Assembly: GCA_965198915.1 (NCBI GenBank)
Contig: CBDAQC010000002.1
Span: 1,364,001 to 1,428,000, forward strand
DNA: 64,000 bases
Direction of reading: 5' to 3'
Origin: BOG-908 sp965198915
GTDB taxonomy: Bacteria; Pseudomonadota; Alphaproteobacteria; Acetobacterales; Acetobacteraceae
In this document: positions 1 to 9,171 of the stretch, piece after piece
Numbering within the stretch: the stretch's first letter is position 1
Layout: every line of letters starts with the position of its first letter
Program-made: the position numbers and the translations under genes
Notes under the pieces: generated by a model
Seen by the model: only the letters and a program-made list of their open reading frames with translations
The model's database searches: none
Told to the model about the DNA's origin: nothing

Positions 1-1
1 C

Positions 2-1180
2 TTGCGCACACGCGCGGTGGAGGAAATACGTAATTTCGAGCGCGTGATCATGGCGGCCGGCGTGCCGCCGGAGCAGGCGCGCGCCGCGCATTACGCATTA
101 TGCGCCACGCTGGACGACATCGTGCTCAACACGCCCTGGGGCGCCTACAGCGCCTGGGCCAGCAACAGCCTGGTCAGCACCTTCCATGTGGACGTGACCG
201 GCGGCGAGCGGTTTTTCGACCTGCTGACCCATTTGCACAAGGATCCCGGCACCAACAGGGACGTGCTGGCGCTGATGTATCTCTGCCTGTCCATCGGCTT
301 CGAGGGCCGCCTGCGGGTGATGGACCAGGGCGCGCTGGAGCTCAGCCGCATACGCGAGAGCCTGTACCGCACGCTGCGACAGGTCTACGGCGATTTCGAA
401 CGCGAACTCTCCCCACACTGGCGTGGCGTGGAGGCGCGCCACCGCCCGCTGCGTTCCACCCTCGCGATCTGGACGATCGTGTCGATCGCGGTGGCCGCCC
501 TGGTGATCGGCTATTTCCTGTTCTCCTATTTGCTGAACAGCGGCTCGGACGACACGCTGCGCACGCTGGCCGAAGCGCCGCCGAACGGCCCCGCCACGCT
601 GGGCGTGGCAACGCCGGCGCCCCTGCCCCGCGTGGCGCCGGCCGCCGTCGACACGCTGCGCTCGGAACTCGCACCGGAAATCGCCGCCCACCAGCTCGAC
701 GTGATCGAGCGCTACCCGACGCTGATCGTGCGCATACACAACGCCGGGATGTTCGCCTCCGGCAGCGCCACGGTGACCGACAAGTTCAAGCCGGTGATCG
801 CCCGCATCGGCCGGGCGGTGGCCGACCAGAAAGGCCGCGTGCAGGTCGTGGGATATACCGACTCCCAGCCGATACACAGCCTTCGCTTCCCGTCCAACTG
901 GGAGCTGTCGAACGCGCGCGCGGATGCGGTGGCGGCCCTGCTGGGGGACGGCATCGCGCGCGATCACCTGACGGTGGCCGGCCGCGGCCAGGCGGACCCG
1001 ATCGCCAGCAACGACACGGCCGCCGGGCGCGATGCGAACCGGCGCACCGAGCTGATCGTCAGCAACGTGGCCCTCGCCAGCACGCTGCCCGCGGAGCCGG
1101 CGCCGCCTGCGCTCGCACCTTTGCCGGCGCCTGTGGTGGTGCCGGAGCATCCTCTGGTTCGGCCTCGGATTACGCCATGA
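2..1180 (+). CDS. tssL: TssL (DotU/IcmH) with C-terminal OmpA domain, 5' end cut by window
   Basis: Inner-membrane component of the type VI secretion membrane complex (TssJLM). The reading frame is open at the window edge, so about 100 N-terminal residues of the usual DotU domain are missing. The visible 392 residues hold the C-terminal half of the cytoplasmic DotU domain (about 1-145), one membrane segment (about 153-178) and a periplasmic OmpA-type peptidoglycan-binding domain (about 235-353, with NWELSNARA and NRRTELIV). This makes it an 'evolved' TssL that anchors itself to the cell wall. It is followed by tssM after about 200 nt filled by an inverted-repeat element. In Agrobacterium the TssL N-terminus is the substrate of PpkA; that segment lies outside this window. 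Family assignment is secure. Confidence 0.93.
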   Translation: MRTRAVEEIRNFERVIMAAGVPPEQARAAHYALCATLDDIVLNTPWGAYSAWASNSLVSTFHVDVTGGERFFDLLTHLHKDPGTNRDVLALMYLCLSIGFEGRLRVMDQGALELSRIRESLYRTLRQVYGDFERELSPHWRGVEARHRPLRSTLAIWTIVSIAVAALVIGYFLFSYLLNSGSDDTLRTLAEAPPNGPATLGVATPAPLPRVAPAAVDTLRSELAPEIAAHQLDVIERYPTLIVRIHNAGMFASGSATVTDKFKPVIARIGRAVADQKGRVQVVGYTDSQPIHSLRFPSNWELSNARADAVAALLGDGIARDHLTVAGRGQADPIASNDTAAGRDANRRTELIVSNVALASTLPAEPAPPALAPLPAPVVVPEHPLVRPRITP

Positions 1181-1370
1181 AGGAAGAAAGGAAGGCCTTC
1201 TTTTCTGAAGAAAAGAAGCAAAAGACTCTTGTCTTCCGCCTGCATCAGCGCGTGCGCCGGCTCCGCGAATACGCGCATTGGCACAACCTGAGCGCGCCCA
1301 GGTGCGGCGGGGAAGCAAAAGTCTTTTGCTTCTTTCCTTCAGAAAAGAAGGGTTTGCTTCCTTCCTTCGA
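1181..1370. repeat. Paired inverted-repeat element, copy 1 (tssL-tssM gap)
   Basis: Arm 1 lies at about 1181-1238 and arm 2 at about 1311-1370. They are reverse complements over most of their length (AGAAAAGAAGCAAAAGACTCT against AAGTCTTTTGCTTCTTTCC). The centre is variable and GC-rich. It fills almost the whole gap between two genes of one operon. Confidence 0.85.
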
Positions 1371-1382
1371 GTTTCTCACGCC

Positions 1383-4300
1383 ATGAACTTCCTGACCAAC
1401 TTCATAACCATGGCCTCCAGCTACGCGCGGCCGGTCACGGCGCTGGTGCGCCGGCGCTGGCTGCGTACGCTGATCTGGGCTCTGGCACTCTGCCTCGTCG
1501 TGTTCTTCTACGGGGACTCGATCCGCCTGCGCCACTGGCAGCCGCTCGACAGCGACACCGTTCGCGAGGAGGCGTGCGTCGTCATCCTGCTTGCCTGGGC
1601 GATCTACAACATCGTCATGGCGGTGCGCGACAGGCAGACAAACAGCAAGCTGATCGCGGCGATGACGAGCGCGGACGGCACGCCAAGCCGGACTGATCTT
1701 TCCGCGCAGGAACTGGAACAGGTGCGCGGCCGCTTGCAGGAAGCGATGCGACAGATGCGCCGCGTGGTCGGCGGCCGGCGCGGCTACGTCTATCAGCTTC
1801 CTTGGTACATCATGATCGGCCCGCCAGGCTCGGGCAAAACCACGGCGCTGCTGAACTCCGGCCTGAAGTTCCCGCTGACCGACACGATGGGACGCGAGCC
1901 GCTGCACGGCGTGGGCGGCACGCGCAACTGCGATTGGTGGTTCACCGAGGAAGCGATCCTGCTGGACACGGCAGGGCGCTACACCACGCAGGATAGCGAT
2001 CCGGAGATCGACCGCCAGGGCTGGTCCGGCTTCCTCGGCCTGCTGAAAACGTACCGGCCGCTGCAGCCGATCAACGGCGTGATCGTGGCGCTGAGCCTGG
2101 AAGACGTGGCCATGCGCAACCCGGCCGAGCGGCTGGCGAACGCACAGGCGATACGCCAGCGCCTGGCCGAGCTCACGCGCGCGTTCGGCAGCCGCTTCCC
2201 GATCTACGTGCTGCTGACAAAGGCCGACCTGATGGCCGGCTTCGTGCAGTTCTTCGACGCGTTCAGCCGCACCGACCGCGAGCAGGTGTGGGGCATGACC
2301 TTCCCGCTGGATGACGGCAAGCCGGGCACGCAGGCGGCCGCCTCTCGCTTCGATGCGGAGTTCGACCTGCTGCTGACGCGTATGAACGCGATCGTGCTGG
2401 AGCGGCTGCAGCAGGAGAGCGACATCCAGCGGCGCGGCCTGATCTACGGCTTCCCGTTGCAGGTCGCCACGCTGAAGGAGCCGCTGCACGAGATACTCGA
2501 CGAGATCTTCACCACGTCGAAATTCGACGAACGGCCGCTGCTGCGCGGCGTGTATTTCGCGTCCGGCACACAGCAGGGCGCGCCTATCGACCGGCTGATG
2601 CACGCCATGGCCGCGACCTTCGGCATGGAGATGCCGCGGCAACAGGCGTTTGCCGGCCAGGAAAAAAGCTATTTCCTCACTCGCCTGCTGAACGGCGTGG
2701 TGTTCGCCGAAGCCAACGTGGTGGCCGCCGACCCGCGCGTGCGCCGCCGCATGGCGCTGACCCGACAACTGGTAGGGGCCGCAGCAAGCATCCTGGTACT
2801 GGGCCTGCTCGGCACCTGGGCGCTGGCCTACACGCAGAACAAGGCACTGGTGCGCGCAGCGGACCGGCACATCGCGCAGTACAAGCAGGCAGTGGCAGGC
2901 ATCCCCACACAGAACGTGACGGATGCCGACTTTCTGCGCGTCATTCCACCGCTGGACATGCTGCGGGACGGTCCCGCTTCACTGCGCCACAACGCTGCCG
3001 CGGTATACGTGCATGCCGGCATGGACCAGAGCGCCAAGCTGCAGTCGCAATATGCCGGCGTCTACGCACGCGCGCTGAACAACCTGCTGCTGCCGCGCGT
3101 GCTGGTGTTCCTGCAGAAGCAGATGCGCAACGGCCGGGAGGACGATTACGACTTCAAGATCGCTGCCCTGCGCGTCTATCTGGGCCTGGGCGGCCAGGCG
3201 GCGATGGACCGCGACTTCACTCGCAAATGGATGCATGCCGAATGGGCCGTGCTCTATCCCGGTGACGGCAACGCCACCAACCGCGCCGACCTCGACCAGC
3301 ATTTCGCAGCCCTGCTCGGCCAGTCTTACCAGCCGGTGGCACTCGACGCCGCGCTGATCGGCGACGTGCGCCGGCAGGTCCAGAAAGTGCCGCTGGCCGC
3401 GCGCGCCTACGCCCTGCTGCGTGACGGCGCCGAGGCGCAGCGCCTCTCCCCCTGGACGGTAGAGGACCGCGCCGGCGCCGTGGTGGATCGCGCGTTCATA
3501 CGCGTCTCCAACGCGCCGCTAACCCAGGGCATCCCCGGCTTCTACACGCGTGACGGCTACCTGACGGTGTTCCTGCCCGGCCTGCACCAGGCTGTGGCCA
3601 GCGTGGCGCGCGAGCAATGGGCCTACGGCAGCGGCGGCGGGCAAGGCGAGAGCCAGGACGCGATCGCGGCCCAGACGGTCGCACTCTACCGCGGCGATTT
3701 CATCGCCAAATGGACCGAACTGCTGAACGACCTGCGTATACGCAAGCTGGTCGACCTGCAGCAATCCATACTGGTGCTGACCGCTTTGTCCGGACCTGAT
3801 TCCGTGCTGATGAAACTGCTCAACGCCATCGTGCACGATACCGACCTGTCACCACCGGCGCCGGACGCGAAGGACGCCGAGGCACAGCGGCTGAAGGCGC
3901 TGATCGCCAGCACCGCCCCGGTGGAGACCACCGAACAGCCATTCGCCGCCCTGCGCGCGGCGATGCAGAGCAGCAATGGCGGCCCGTCGCAGATCGGCGA
4001 CCTGATGCGCACGGTCAACGACCTCTACGAGCAGGTGAGCCGCGCCGGCGGTTCGCCGCAGGGTGTGATGAGCGTCACGCAGACGGAGGGCGGGCTGAAC
4101 GACGCCAACCAGAAGCTGATCAGCCAGAGCCGCCTGGTGCCGCCGCCGGTGGACATCTGGCTGTCCGATTTGAGCGCCAGCGTCACCAGCGTAACCTCGG
4201 GCACCGCGAAGAGTGTGATTTCGCGCACCTGGAACGCGTCCGGCCAGCGTTTCTGCCAGCAGGCGACGCGCGGGCGCTATCCGTTCGCACACAGCTCCAC

Positions 4301-4892
4301 CAGCGACATTTCGGTAGATGATTTCGCCAAATTGTTCGGACCGGGCGGCACGATGGACAGCTTTTTCAGCCAGAACCTGCGCCAGTTCGTCAACACCTCC
4401 CGCCGGCCCTGGCGCTGGCAATACAACAGTGCCGAAGGCGTAAGCTCGGCCTTCCTGGCGCAGTTCGAACATGCCGACGCAATCAGGCAGGCCTTCTTCA
4501 GCGGCGGTAGCGCGTCGTTCCATTACGAGATCACGCCTGACCGGCTGGACCCCAACGCCAACGCGATGACGCTGGACATAGGCGGCCAGACGTTGCGCTA
4601 CGCGCACGGCCCGGTGCGGGCCACCACCTTCACCTGGCCCGCAGGCGGGGACAACGGTGCCAGGCTCAGCGTGGAACCCTCCGCCCCCGGCGGCGTGCTG
4701 GCCGTCCAAGGCGTCTGGGCGCCGTTCCGCCTCATCGATAACGGCAGCGTCGAGCCGGGCGACGCGGACCGCTTCACCGTGGCCTTCGCGCTCGGCTCGC
4801 ACAGCCTGTCGTTGCAGGTGAAATCAGACGCGGTGCTCAACCCGTTCACGCTGCGCGACATACGGGCGTTCCGGTGTCCGGGCGCGCTATGA
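1383..4892 (+). CDS. tssM: TssM (IcmF) type VI secretion inner-membrane NTPase-like protein
   Basis: Largest protein of the TssJLM envelope complex, 1169 residues, close to the family's usual length. Two membrane segments (about 21-40 and 56-77) precede a cytoplasmic NTPase domain with an intact Walker A motif (GPPGSGKT, residues 146-153) and a DTAGR motif near 195. A third membrane segment (about 459-485) leads to the large periplasmic IcmF-related and C-terminal regions. The start at ATG 1383 was chosen because the upstream in-frame extension to 1278 is entirely inverted-repeat sequence. tssL precedes it and the tagF-pppA fusion follows, each separated by a repeat element. The intact Walker A suggests an ATP-binding TssM variant. 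Confident call. Confidence 0.96.
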   Translation: MNFLTNFITMASSYARPVTALVRRRWLRTLIWALALCLVVFFYGDSIRLRHWQPLDSDTVREEACVVILLAWAIYNIVMAVRDRQTNSKLIAAMTSADGTPSRTDLSAQELEQVRGRLQEAMRQMRRVVGGRRGYVYQLPWYIMIGPPGSGKTTALLNSGLKFPLTDTMGREPLHGVGGTRNCDWWFTEEAILLDTAGRYTTQDSDPEIDRQGWSGFLGLLKTYRPLQPINGVIVALSLEDVAMRNPAERLANAQAIRQRLAELTRAFGSRFPIYVLLTKADLMAGFVQFFDAFSRTDREQVWGMTFPLDDGKPGTQAAASRFDAEFDLLLTRMNAIVLERLQQESDIQRRGLIYGFPLQVATLKEPLHEILDEIFTTSKFDERPLLRGVYFASGTQQGAPIDRLMHAMAATFGMEMPRQQAFAGQEKSYFLTRLLNGVVFAEANVVAADPRVRRRMALTRQLVGAAASILVLGLLGTWALAYTQNKALVRAADRHIAQYKQAVAGIPTQNVTDADFLRVIPPLDMLRDGPASLRHNAAAVYVHAGMDQSAKLQSQYAGVYARALNNLLLPRVLVFLQKQMRNGREDDYDFKIAALRVYLGLGGQAAMDRDFTRKWMHAEWAVLYPGDGNATNRADLDQHFAALLGQSYQPVALDAALIGDVRRQVQKVPLAARAYALLRDGAEAQRLSPWTVEDRAGAVVDRAFIRVSNAPLTQGIPGFYTRDGYLTVFLPGLHQAVASVAREQWAYGSGGGQGESQDAIAAQTVALYRGDFIAKWTELLNDLRIRKLVDLQQSILVLTALSGPDSVLMKLLNAIVHDTDLSPPAPDAKDAEAQRLKALIASTAPVETTEQPFAALRAAMQSSNGGPSQIGDLMRTVNDLYEQVSRAGGSPQGVMSVTQTEGGLNDANQKLISQSRLVPPPVDIWLSDLSASVTSVTSGTAKSVISRTWNASGQRFCQQATRGRYPFAHSSTSDISVDDFAKLFGPGGTMDSFFSQNLRQFVNTSRRPWRWQYNSAEGVSSAFLAQFEHADAIRQAFFSGGSASFHYEITPDRLDPNANAMTLDIGGQTLRYAHGPVRATTFTWPAGGDNGARLSVEPSAPGGVLAVQGVWAPFRLIDNGSVEPGDADRFTVAFALGSHSLSLQVKSDAVLNPFTLRDIRAFRCPGAL

Positions 4893-5165
4893 GACAGCAA
4901 GCAGGGCCTTCGTTTTTGCAAAAAAGAGGCGAAAAGCTTTTGACGCCGCTGTCGCACGGCGGTGGCTGGCAGCCGGTGCCAACTGTTGCAGCAGCGACGA
5001 TTACAGAAGTTTTCTGCTTCTTTTTTGCAGCGATTAAGGCCTTGCTCGCCTTGCTTCTCACTAAAAGCTTGCATTTCCGCGGAGTGGCGCCTTCCTTCCA
5101 GCAGGCGTCACAAGGAAACTGCGTTTGGTCCTTTTTTTCAGAAAAGGACAGCTTGCTTCCGGACC
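4893..5165. repeat. Complex inverted-repeat element, copy 2 (tssM-tagF gap)
   Basis: The whole 280-nt gap is repeat-like. A first arm lies at about 4893-4950 (GCAAAAAAGAGGCGAAAAGC, then CGCTGTCGC), a second at about 4995-5045 and a third at about 5118-5165 (TTTTTTTCAGAAAAGGACAG). It looks like a nested or duplicated copy of the family. No gene was seen in it. Confidence 0.75.
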
Positions 5166-5172
5166 TGCCCGC

Positions 5173-6627
5173 ATGAGCGGCGTGCAAACCCGCCAGGCTG
5201 CAACGCTGCAGGATCCGCAGCCCGGCTTCTTCGGCAAGCTGCCCGCGCGCGGAGACTTCGTGGGCCGCCGGCTGGACCAGGCGTTCCGCACCGGATTTGA
5301 CGACTGGCTGCAGAAATCCATCGCCACGAGCAAGCGGCAACTGGGTGGCGCCTGGATGCCGGCCTACCTGAACACGCCGATCTGGCGCTTCGTGCTGGGC
5401 CCCAATCTGTGCGGTGAGGTGCCGTCTTTGGGCGTGATGATGCCCAGCGTGGACCGCGTCGGGCGCTACTTCCCGCTCGTGGTGGCGGCGCAACTGCCCG
5501 GCTGCCTGTCACCAGGCACCGTGTTCCACAGCGCGCGCGCCTGGTTCGAAGCCGCGGAACAGCTCATCCTGACCACGCTGGATGACAGTTTCGACCTGGA
5601 GGCGTTCGACCGCGACGTGCTGGCCATCGGTGTGCCGGAGTATGCGCGCGCCGGCGAGGAGCCACGTGGCGGCGCGCTGCGGCTGGACCTGCACGAGCAA
5701 GGCGACATGTCGCCCACCTTTGCGCGCATGCTGGACCAGGTGCTGATGGGCAACAACGTGCCGTTCAGCCTGTGGTGGACCCAGGGGTCGGACCGGGTGC
5801 AGCCTTCGGTGCTGATGAGCCCCGGCCTGCCGGCGCCTGCCAATTTCGCGGCTTTCCTGGACGGTGAGTGGGACGAGTGGGGTTGGGAGCGGCCGGGCGA
5901 AGGGGCCGCCACCCTCGAGGATCTGCCGATACTGATGCTCAAGCCGGTGGCCCATCTGCCAGCGGCCGGCCGCACCCATCCCGGCACGAAACGCCGCGTC
6001 AACGAGGACGCGCTGCTGCTGCGCGGTGATCTGGGAATCTGGGCGGTGGCGGATGGCGTGGGCGGGCACGAGGCGGCAGCGGAGGCCAGCCGCACGGTCG
6101 TCGAGCACCTCGAACAGTTGCTGACGCCGCTCAGCTTCGGCGGAGCGGTGGACGACATGCGCGAGGCGCTGGAGGTGGCGAATGCAGCTCTGCGGGCACG
6201 CGCCGCCGGCATGTCCGACACGGCGATCGTGGCCTCAACCGTGGTCGTCATGCTGGCCTATGGCGGGCATTTCTGCCTGATGTGGTCCGGTGACAGCCGG
6301 GGTTACCGCCTTCGTCAGGGCCGGTTGGAGTGCCTGACCACCGACCACGCGCTGACAAAGGGCGGCGTGGTGACCCACGCCGTGGGCGCCGAGGAGACGC
6401 TGTTCCTGGAGCATGTGCATGGTCCCCTGGAGCCGGACGATTGTTTCCTGCTGTGCAGCGACGGCCTGATAAAGGCGCTGCAGGACGACGACATAGAGGA
6501 TCTGCTCGGCACCTCGCTACCCGGCGGCTCGGTGGATCATGCGGTCGACGGGTTGCTGCAGGAAGCACTGGTGGCCGGGGCACGCGACAACGTCACCGTA
6601 GCCGTCGTATTCAACCCGGCTTCATGA
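5173..6627 (+). CDS. tagF: TagF-PppA fusion: T6SS repressor joined to PP2C phosphatase
   Basis: A 484-residue fusion of two post-translational regulators of type VI secretion. Residues about 17-235 are a TagF/ImpM domain (GFFGKLPARGDFV at the start). Residues about 260-484 are a PP2C-family Ser/Thr phosphatase with the metal-binding motifs RVNEDALLL, VADGVGGHEAAAE, WSGDSRGYR, SDGL and ARDNVTVAVV, all apparently intact. The same fusion is known in Agrobacterium, where TagF holds Fha inactive and PppA opposes the kinase PpkA. Start ATG 5173 is preferred because the extension to 5125 is repeat sequence. It overlaps ppkA by four bases (ATGA), so kinase and phosphatase are translationally coupled. 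Confidence 0.94.
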   Translation: MSGVQTRQAATLQDPQPGFFGKLPARGDFVGRRLDQAFRTGFDDWLQKSIATSKRQLGGAWMPAYLNTPIWRFVLGPNLCGEVPSLGVMMPSVDRVGRYFPLVVAAQLPGCLSPGTVFHSARAWFEAAEQLILTTLDDSFDLEAFDRDVLAIGVPEYARAGEEPRGGALRLDLHEQGDMSPTFARMLDQVLMGNNVPFSLWWTQGSDRVQPSVLMSPGLPAPANFAAFLDGEWDEWGWERPGEGAATLEDLPILMLKPVAHLPAAGRTHPGTKRRVNEDALLLRGDLGIWAVADGVGGHEAAAEASRTVVEHLEQLLTPLSFGGAVDDMREALEVANAALRARAAGMSDTAIVASTVVVMLAYGGHFCLMWSGDSRGYRLRQGRLECLTTDHALTKGGVVTHAVGAEETLFLEHVHGPLEPDDCFLLCSDGLIKALQDDDIEDLLGTSLPGGSVDHAVDGLLQEALVAGARDNVTVAVVFNPAS

Positions 6628-8549
6628 ACGGGGCGGCGCACGCGGCGGAGGAGCCAGACGAAGCCACGCGCATCCTACAGACAAACGACGCGATTGCGCC
6701 CTGCGGGGACGTGCAGGCGATCCAGACGGCGCGGCCCGCGGGAGCGGCGGAGCCCACGGCCATACTGGTCCACGCTGGCCCCGCCGAGAGCGGTGACGCG
6801 GATGAGGAGCGAACGACCATCCTGCAGGCGCTGCCTCAAATGCAGGATGCCGGGGACGATCTCGGGCATGCCGTCAACCTGGTCGCGTTCGATCCGCCGC
6901 TCGCCGTCGCCCAGCCGTCGTCCGATCATCTGCCGGTATCCCCGGAACAAGCGACGTTCAATCCGGCGGACGAGCCCACCACCATCCTGGCTTCCGGCAC
7001 GAGCGACGGCGGCAGCGAACCCCACGAGCAGCAATGGCAAGCGGCCGCGCCAGCATGGGGAGAACAGGCGCATCTGCCCGCAGGCGCCGCTCTCGCGGTA
7101 TCGGAGGGTGCGGATGTGACGGATGAGGACGAGCCGACCACCATCCTGACTGCCGCCATCGCCGAGGATGACGAGCAGACGACGATCTTGCAGCAAGATC
7201 AGTCCGCCAACGCCCGGCACGCCGCCGATGCCGCACCCGGCGGCAAGATGGAAACGGTCGAGCCGCCTCCTGCGCAAACGCCTGTCTTTCTCTCGCCTGC
7301 TGGACAGGTTGTGGAGACGCGACGCCCGGACACCGTAAGCTGGACGGCATCGTCGCAGGCGCAGCCGCCGGAAGCCGGTGCCCACGACGCGTATCCGCAG
7401 GAGGCGACGTCCATCCTGCCTGTTGCCGAACCGCCGCCCGGCGCCCCGGACAGCACCGAGATCCTGCCCGCATCCGGATTGGCGAGCCTGCCGGACACCC
7501 CCGATGATGCAGGCGGCCAGGTGTCCGGACGTGCCTGGTTCGACCGGCGGCTGCGCGACTTCAACCACGCGCTGCTGCACACCCAGGCCGGCCAGCGGCG
7601 CCCGGCGGCAGAGCGCCAGGCGCTGGCCGCGGCCGCCCGTGACATGATCCAGCGCGTGAGCCTGCTCGATCCGGAACACCGGCCGGGCGAGTGGGCGGAT
7701 AGCGTGCTGCAGGCCGACCAGCTGCTGGTAAACACCTATTTTGTGCGCGCGCTGATCGCGCGCGGCGGCGTCGGCGAAATCTACCGTGCGCGCCACCGGG
7801 ACCTGAAGACCGAGCACGCGATAAAGATCCTGCTGCCGCGCTACGCGCTCGATCCCACCGTGCTGAACCTCATGCTGGAAGAAGCCCGCCTGCTGCAGCG
7901 CGTGCGTCACGAGGCGGTGGTCGGCTGCCAGGGTCTGCTGCGCGACACCGACGGCAGGCCGATGCTGGTGATGGATTACCTGCGCGGCCGCACGCTCTCG
8001 GCACGGCTGCGCCATGGCCCGCTGCCGCAGGCGGAGCTGATACGCCTGGCCGCGCGGTTGGCCTCCGGCTTGAGCGCGCTGCACGCGCAGGGTCTGGTGC
8101 ACCAGGACATTTCGCCGGACAACATCATCCTGGTCGACGACAATTGCGCGGCCGCCACGATCATCGATTTCGGCCTGGCGCGCAGCCTGGACGCGCCGGA
8201 GAACACGCACAGGAACATAGATTTTGCCGGCAAGTTCTCCTGGTGCTCGCCGGAACAACTGTCCAGCCATGCGGCACAGGTGGATGCGCGTTCCGATCTC
8301 TACAGCCTGGGTCTCGTTCTGGCCGCAGCCGCGCGCGGCACGCGTCTGGACATGGGAACCGACCTGGCAAGTGCGCGCGCCGCGCGCCATTCCGTGCCGC
8401 CGCTTGGCGGCCTGCAGGAGCCGATCGCCACGTTACTGCGGCATCTGCTGGCACCTTCCACCGCCACGCGGTTGCGTTCGGCGGAGGAGGTGCCGGACTG
8501 GCTGCGCACGAAGCGGCCAAGTTTCGTGCAGCGGATGTTCGGGCGATAG
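6624..8549 (+). CDS. ppkA: PpkA-like T6SS Ser/Thr protein kinase with N-terminal TxIL motif array
   Basis: Eukaryotic-type protein kinase expected to switch on type VI secretion through threonine phosphorylation read by the FHA protein. The 641 residues split into a long low-complexity, acidic, Pro/Ala-rich N-terminus (about 1-295) and a kinase domain (about 370-630) with GGVGE glycine loop (381-385), AIK lysine 401, HQDISPDN catalytic loop (493-500) and DFG (515-517). No membrane segment is visible, unlike the Pseudomonas PpkA. The N-terminus carries eight [E/D]-x-T-x-I-L motifs with threonines at 15, 45, 64, 119, 172, 186, 262 and 278. The start overlaps the tagF-pppA stop (ATGA at 6624). 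It is the last T6SS gene seen here. Confidence 0.92.
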   Translation: MNGAAHAAEEPDEATRILQTNDAIAPCGDVQAIQTARPAGAAEPTAILVHAGPAESGDADEERTTILQALPQMQDAGDDLGHAVNLVAFDPPLAVAQPSSDHLPVSPEQATFNPADEPTTILASGTSDGGSEPHEQQWQAAAPAWGEQAHLPAGAALAVSEGADVTDEDEPTTILTAAIAEDDEQTTILQQDQSANARHAADAAPGGKMETVEPPPAQTPVFLSPAGQVVETRRPDTVSWTASSQAQPPEAGAHDAYPQEATSILPVAEPPPGAPDSTEILPASGLASLPDTPDDAGGQVSGRAWFDRRLRDFNHALLHTQAGQRRPAAERQALAAAARDMIQRVSLLDPEHRPGEWADSVLQADQLLVNTYFVRALIARGGVGEIYRARHRDLKTEHAIKILLPRYALDPTVLNLMLEEARLLQRVRHEAVVGCQGLLRDTDGRPMLVMDYLRGRTLSARLRHGPLPQAELIRLAARLASGLSALHAQGLVHQDISPDNIILVDDNCAAATIIDFGLARSLDAPENTHRNIDFAGKFSWCSPEQLSSHAAQVDARSDLYSLGLVLAAAARGTRLDMGTDLASARAARHSVPPLGGLQEPIATLLRHLLAPSTATRLRSAEEVPDWLRTKRPSFVQRMFGR

Positions 8550-8612
8550 CAAGCAAGCCCCTCTTTTTTTTAGAAAAGAAGCAAGAAGCTTTCGTCTGCG
8601 CTGTCGCGGAAC
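8547..8612. repeat. Solo repeat arm, copy 3 (downstream of ppkA)
   Basis: A single arm begins at the ppkA stop codon: AGCAAGCAAGCCCCTC, a T-run, AGAAAAGAAGCAAGAAGC, then CGCTGTCGCGG. That last block recurs beside arms at copies 2, 5, 7 and 11. No partner arm is visible before the next gene. Confidence 0.75.
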
Positions 8613-8715
8613 ATCGACGCGAAATTGCTGTCAACCTGCCCCCGACAAAGACAAAGGTCACCGGCTTTCGAAGAGAGTGCCTTCATGCCCGGCTGGTGCT
8701 GGGGGCTGTTGCCGC

Positions 8716-9027
8716 CTACACGATGATCAGTATGCCGAAAATCAGCAGCACGTCGCCTGCGAGAACACGTCCTGCCAGCGTTGGGTGACCGCTCGCCAGC
8801 AGCACGAACGCGACACCCACGCCGACCGTGCTCAGGGCCAGAAGCAACAGGCGGGCGAGTGCCAGCCGCGGGCGGCCTCGCGGATAGGCCTGCGGCAGCC
8901 GGACGGCATCGTGACCGGCATCTTCTTCGTCCGTCCGCTCCTTCTCCTGCCGCCCCGGTTCGCGCGCATGGCCGCTGGTAACCGGGTCGGGCAGATCAGG
9001 TGGCGGGGGATCCGGTGGTAACATCAT
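8716..9027 (-). CDS. Small hypothetical membrane protein
   Basis: A 103-residue protein that was not recognised. The first half is hydrophilic and Pro/Asp/Glu/Arg-rich. The C-terminal half has two closely spaced hydrophobic segments (about 60-78 and 84-103) that end almost at the C-terminus (GILIIV). Two start codons lie side by side (ATG at 9025-9027 and 9022-9024). It lies convergent to ppkA and divergent from argD, so it is transcribed alone. It is compatible with a small two-pass membrane protein with a cytoplasmic N-terminal tail. Function unknown. Confidence 0.6.
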   Translation of the reverse strand: MMLPPDPPPPDLPDPVTSGHAREPGRQEKERTDEEDAGHDAVRLPQAYPRGRPRLALARLLLLALSTVGVGVAFVLLASGHPTLAGRVLAGDVLLIFGILIIV

Positions 9028-9171
9028 ACCTGATAACGTGTCGGCAGGCTGCCGGTTAAATTGACTTGGGCGGACAGGGACCGGAACATGCCTGCTTTGC
9101 TGCACTGCCACCACAGACCGGCGCGTGCATTGATTCGGCGAAGGGATACCGACGGTGACGAGAGAAAACCC

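Noticed and set aside
8547..8612. Repeat arms as ordinary intrinsic terminators
   Set aside because: The A/T palindromes lack a GC stem followed by a T-run in a consistent orientation, and copies lie upstream of starts and inside operons. Termination at some convergent gaps is still possible.
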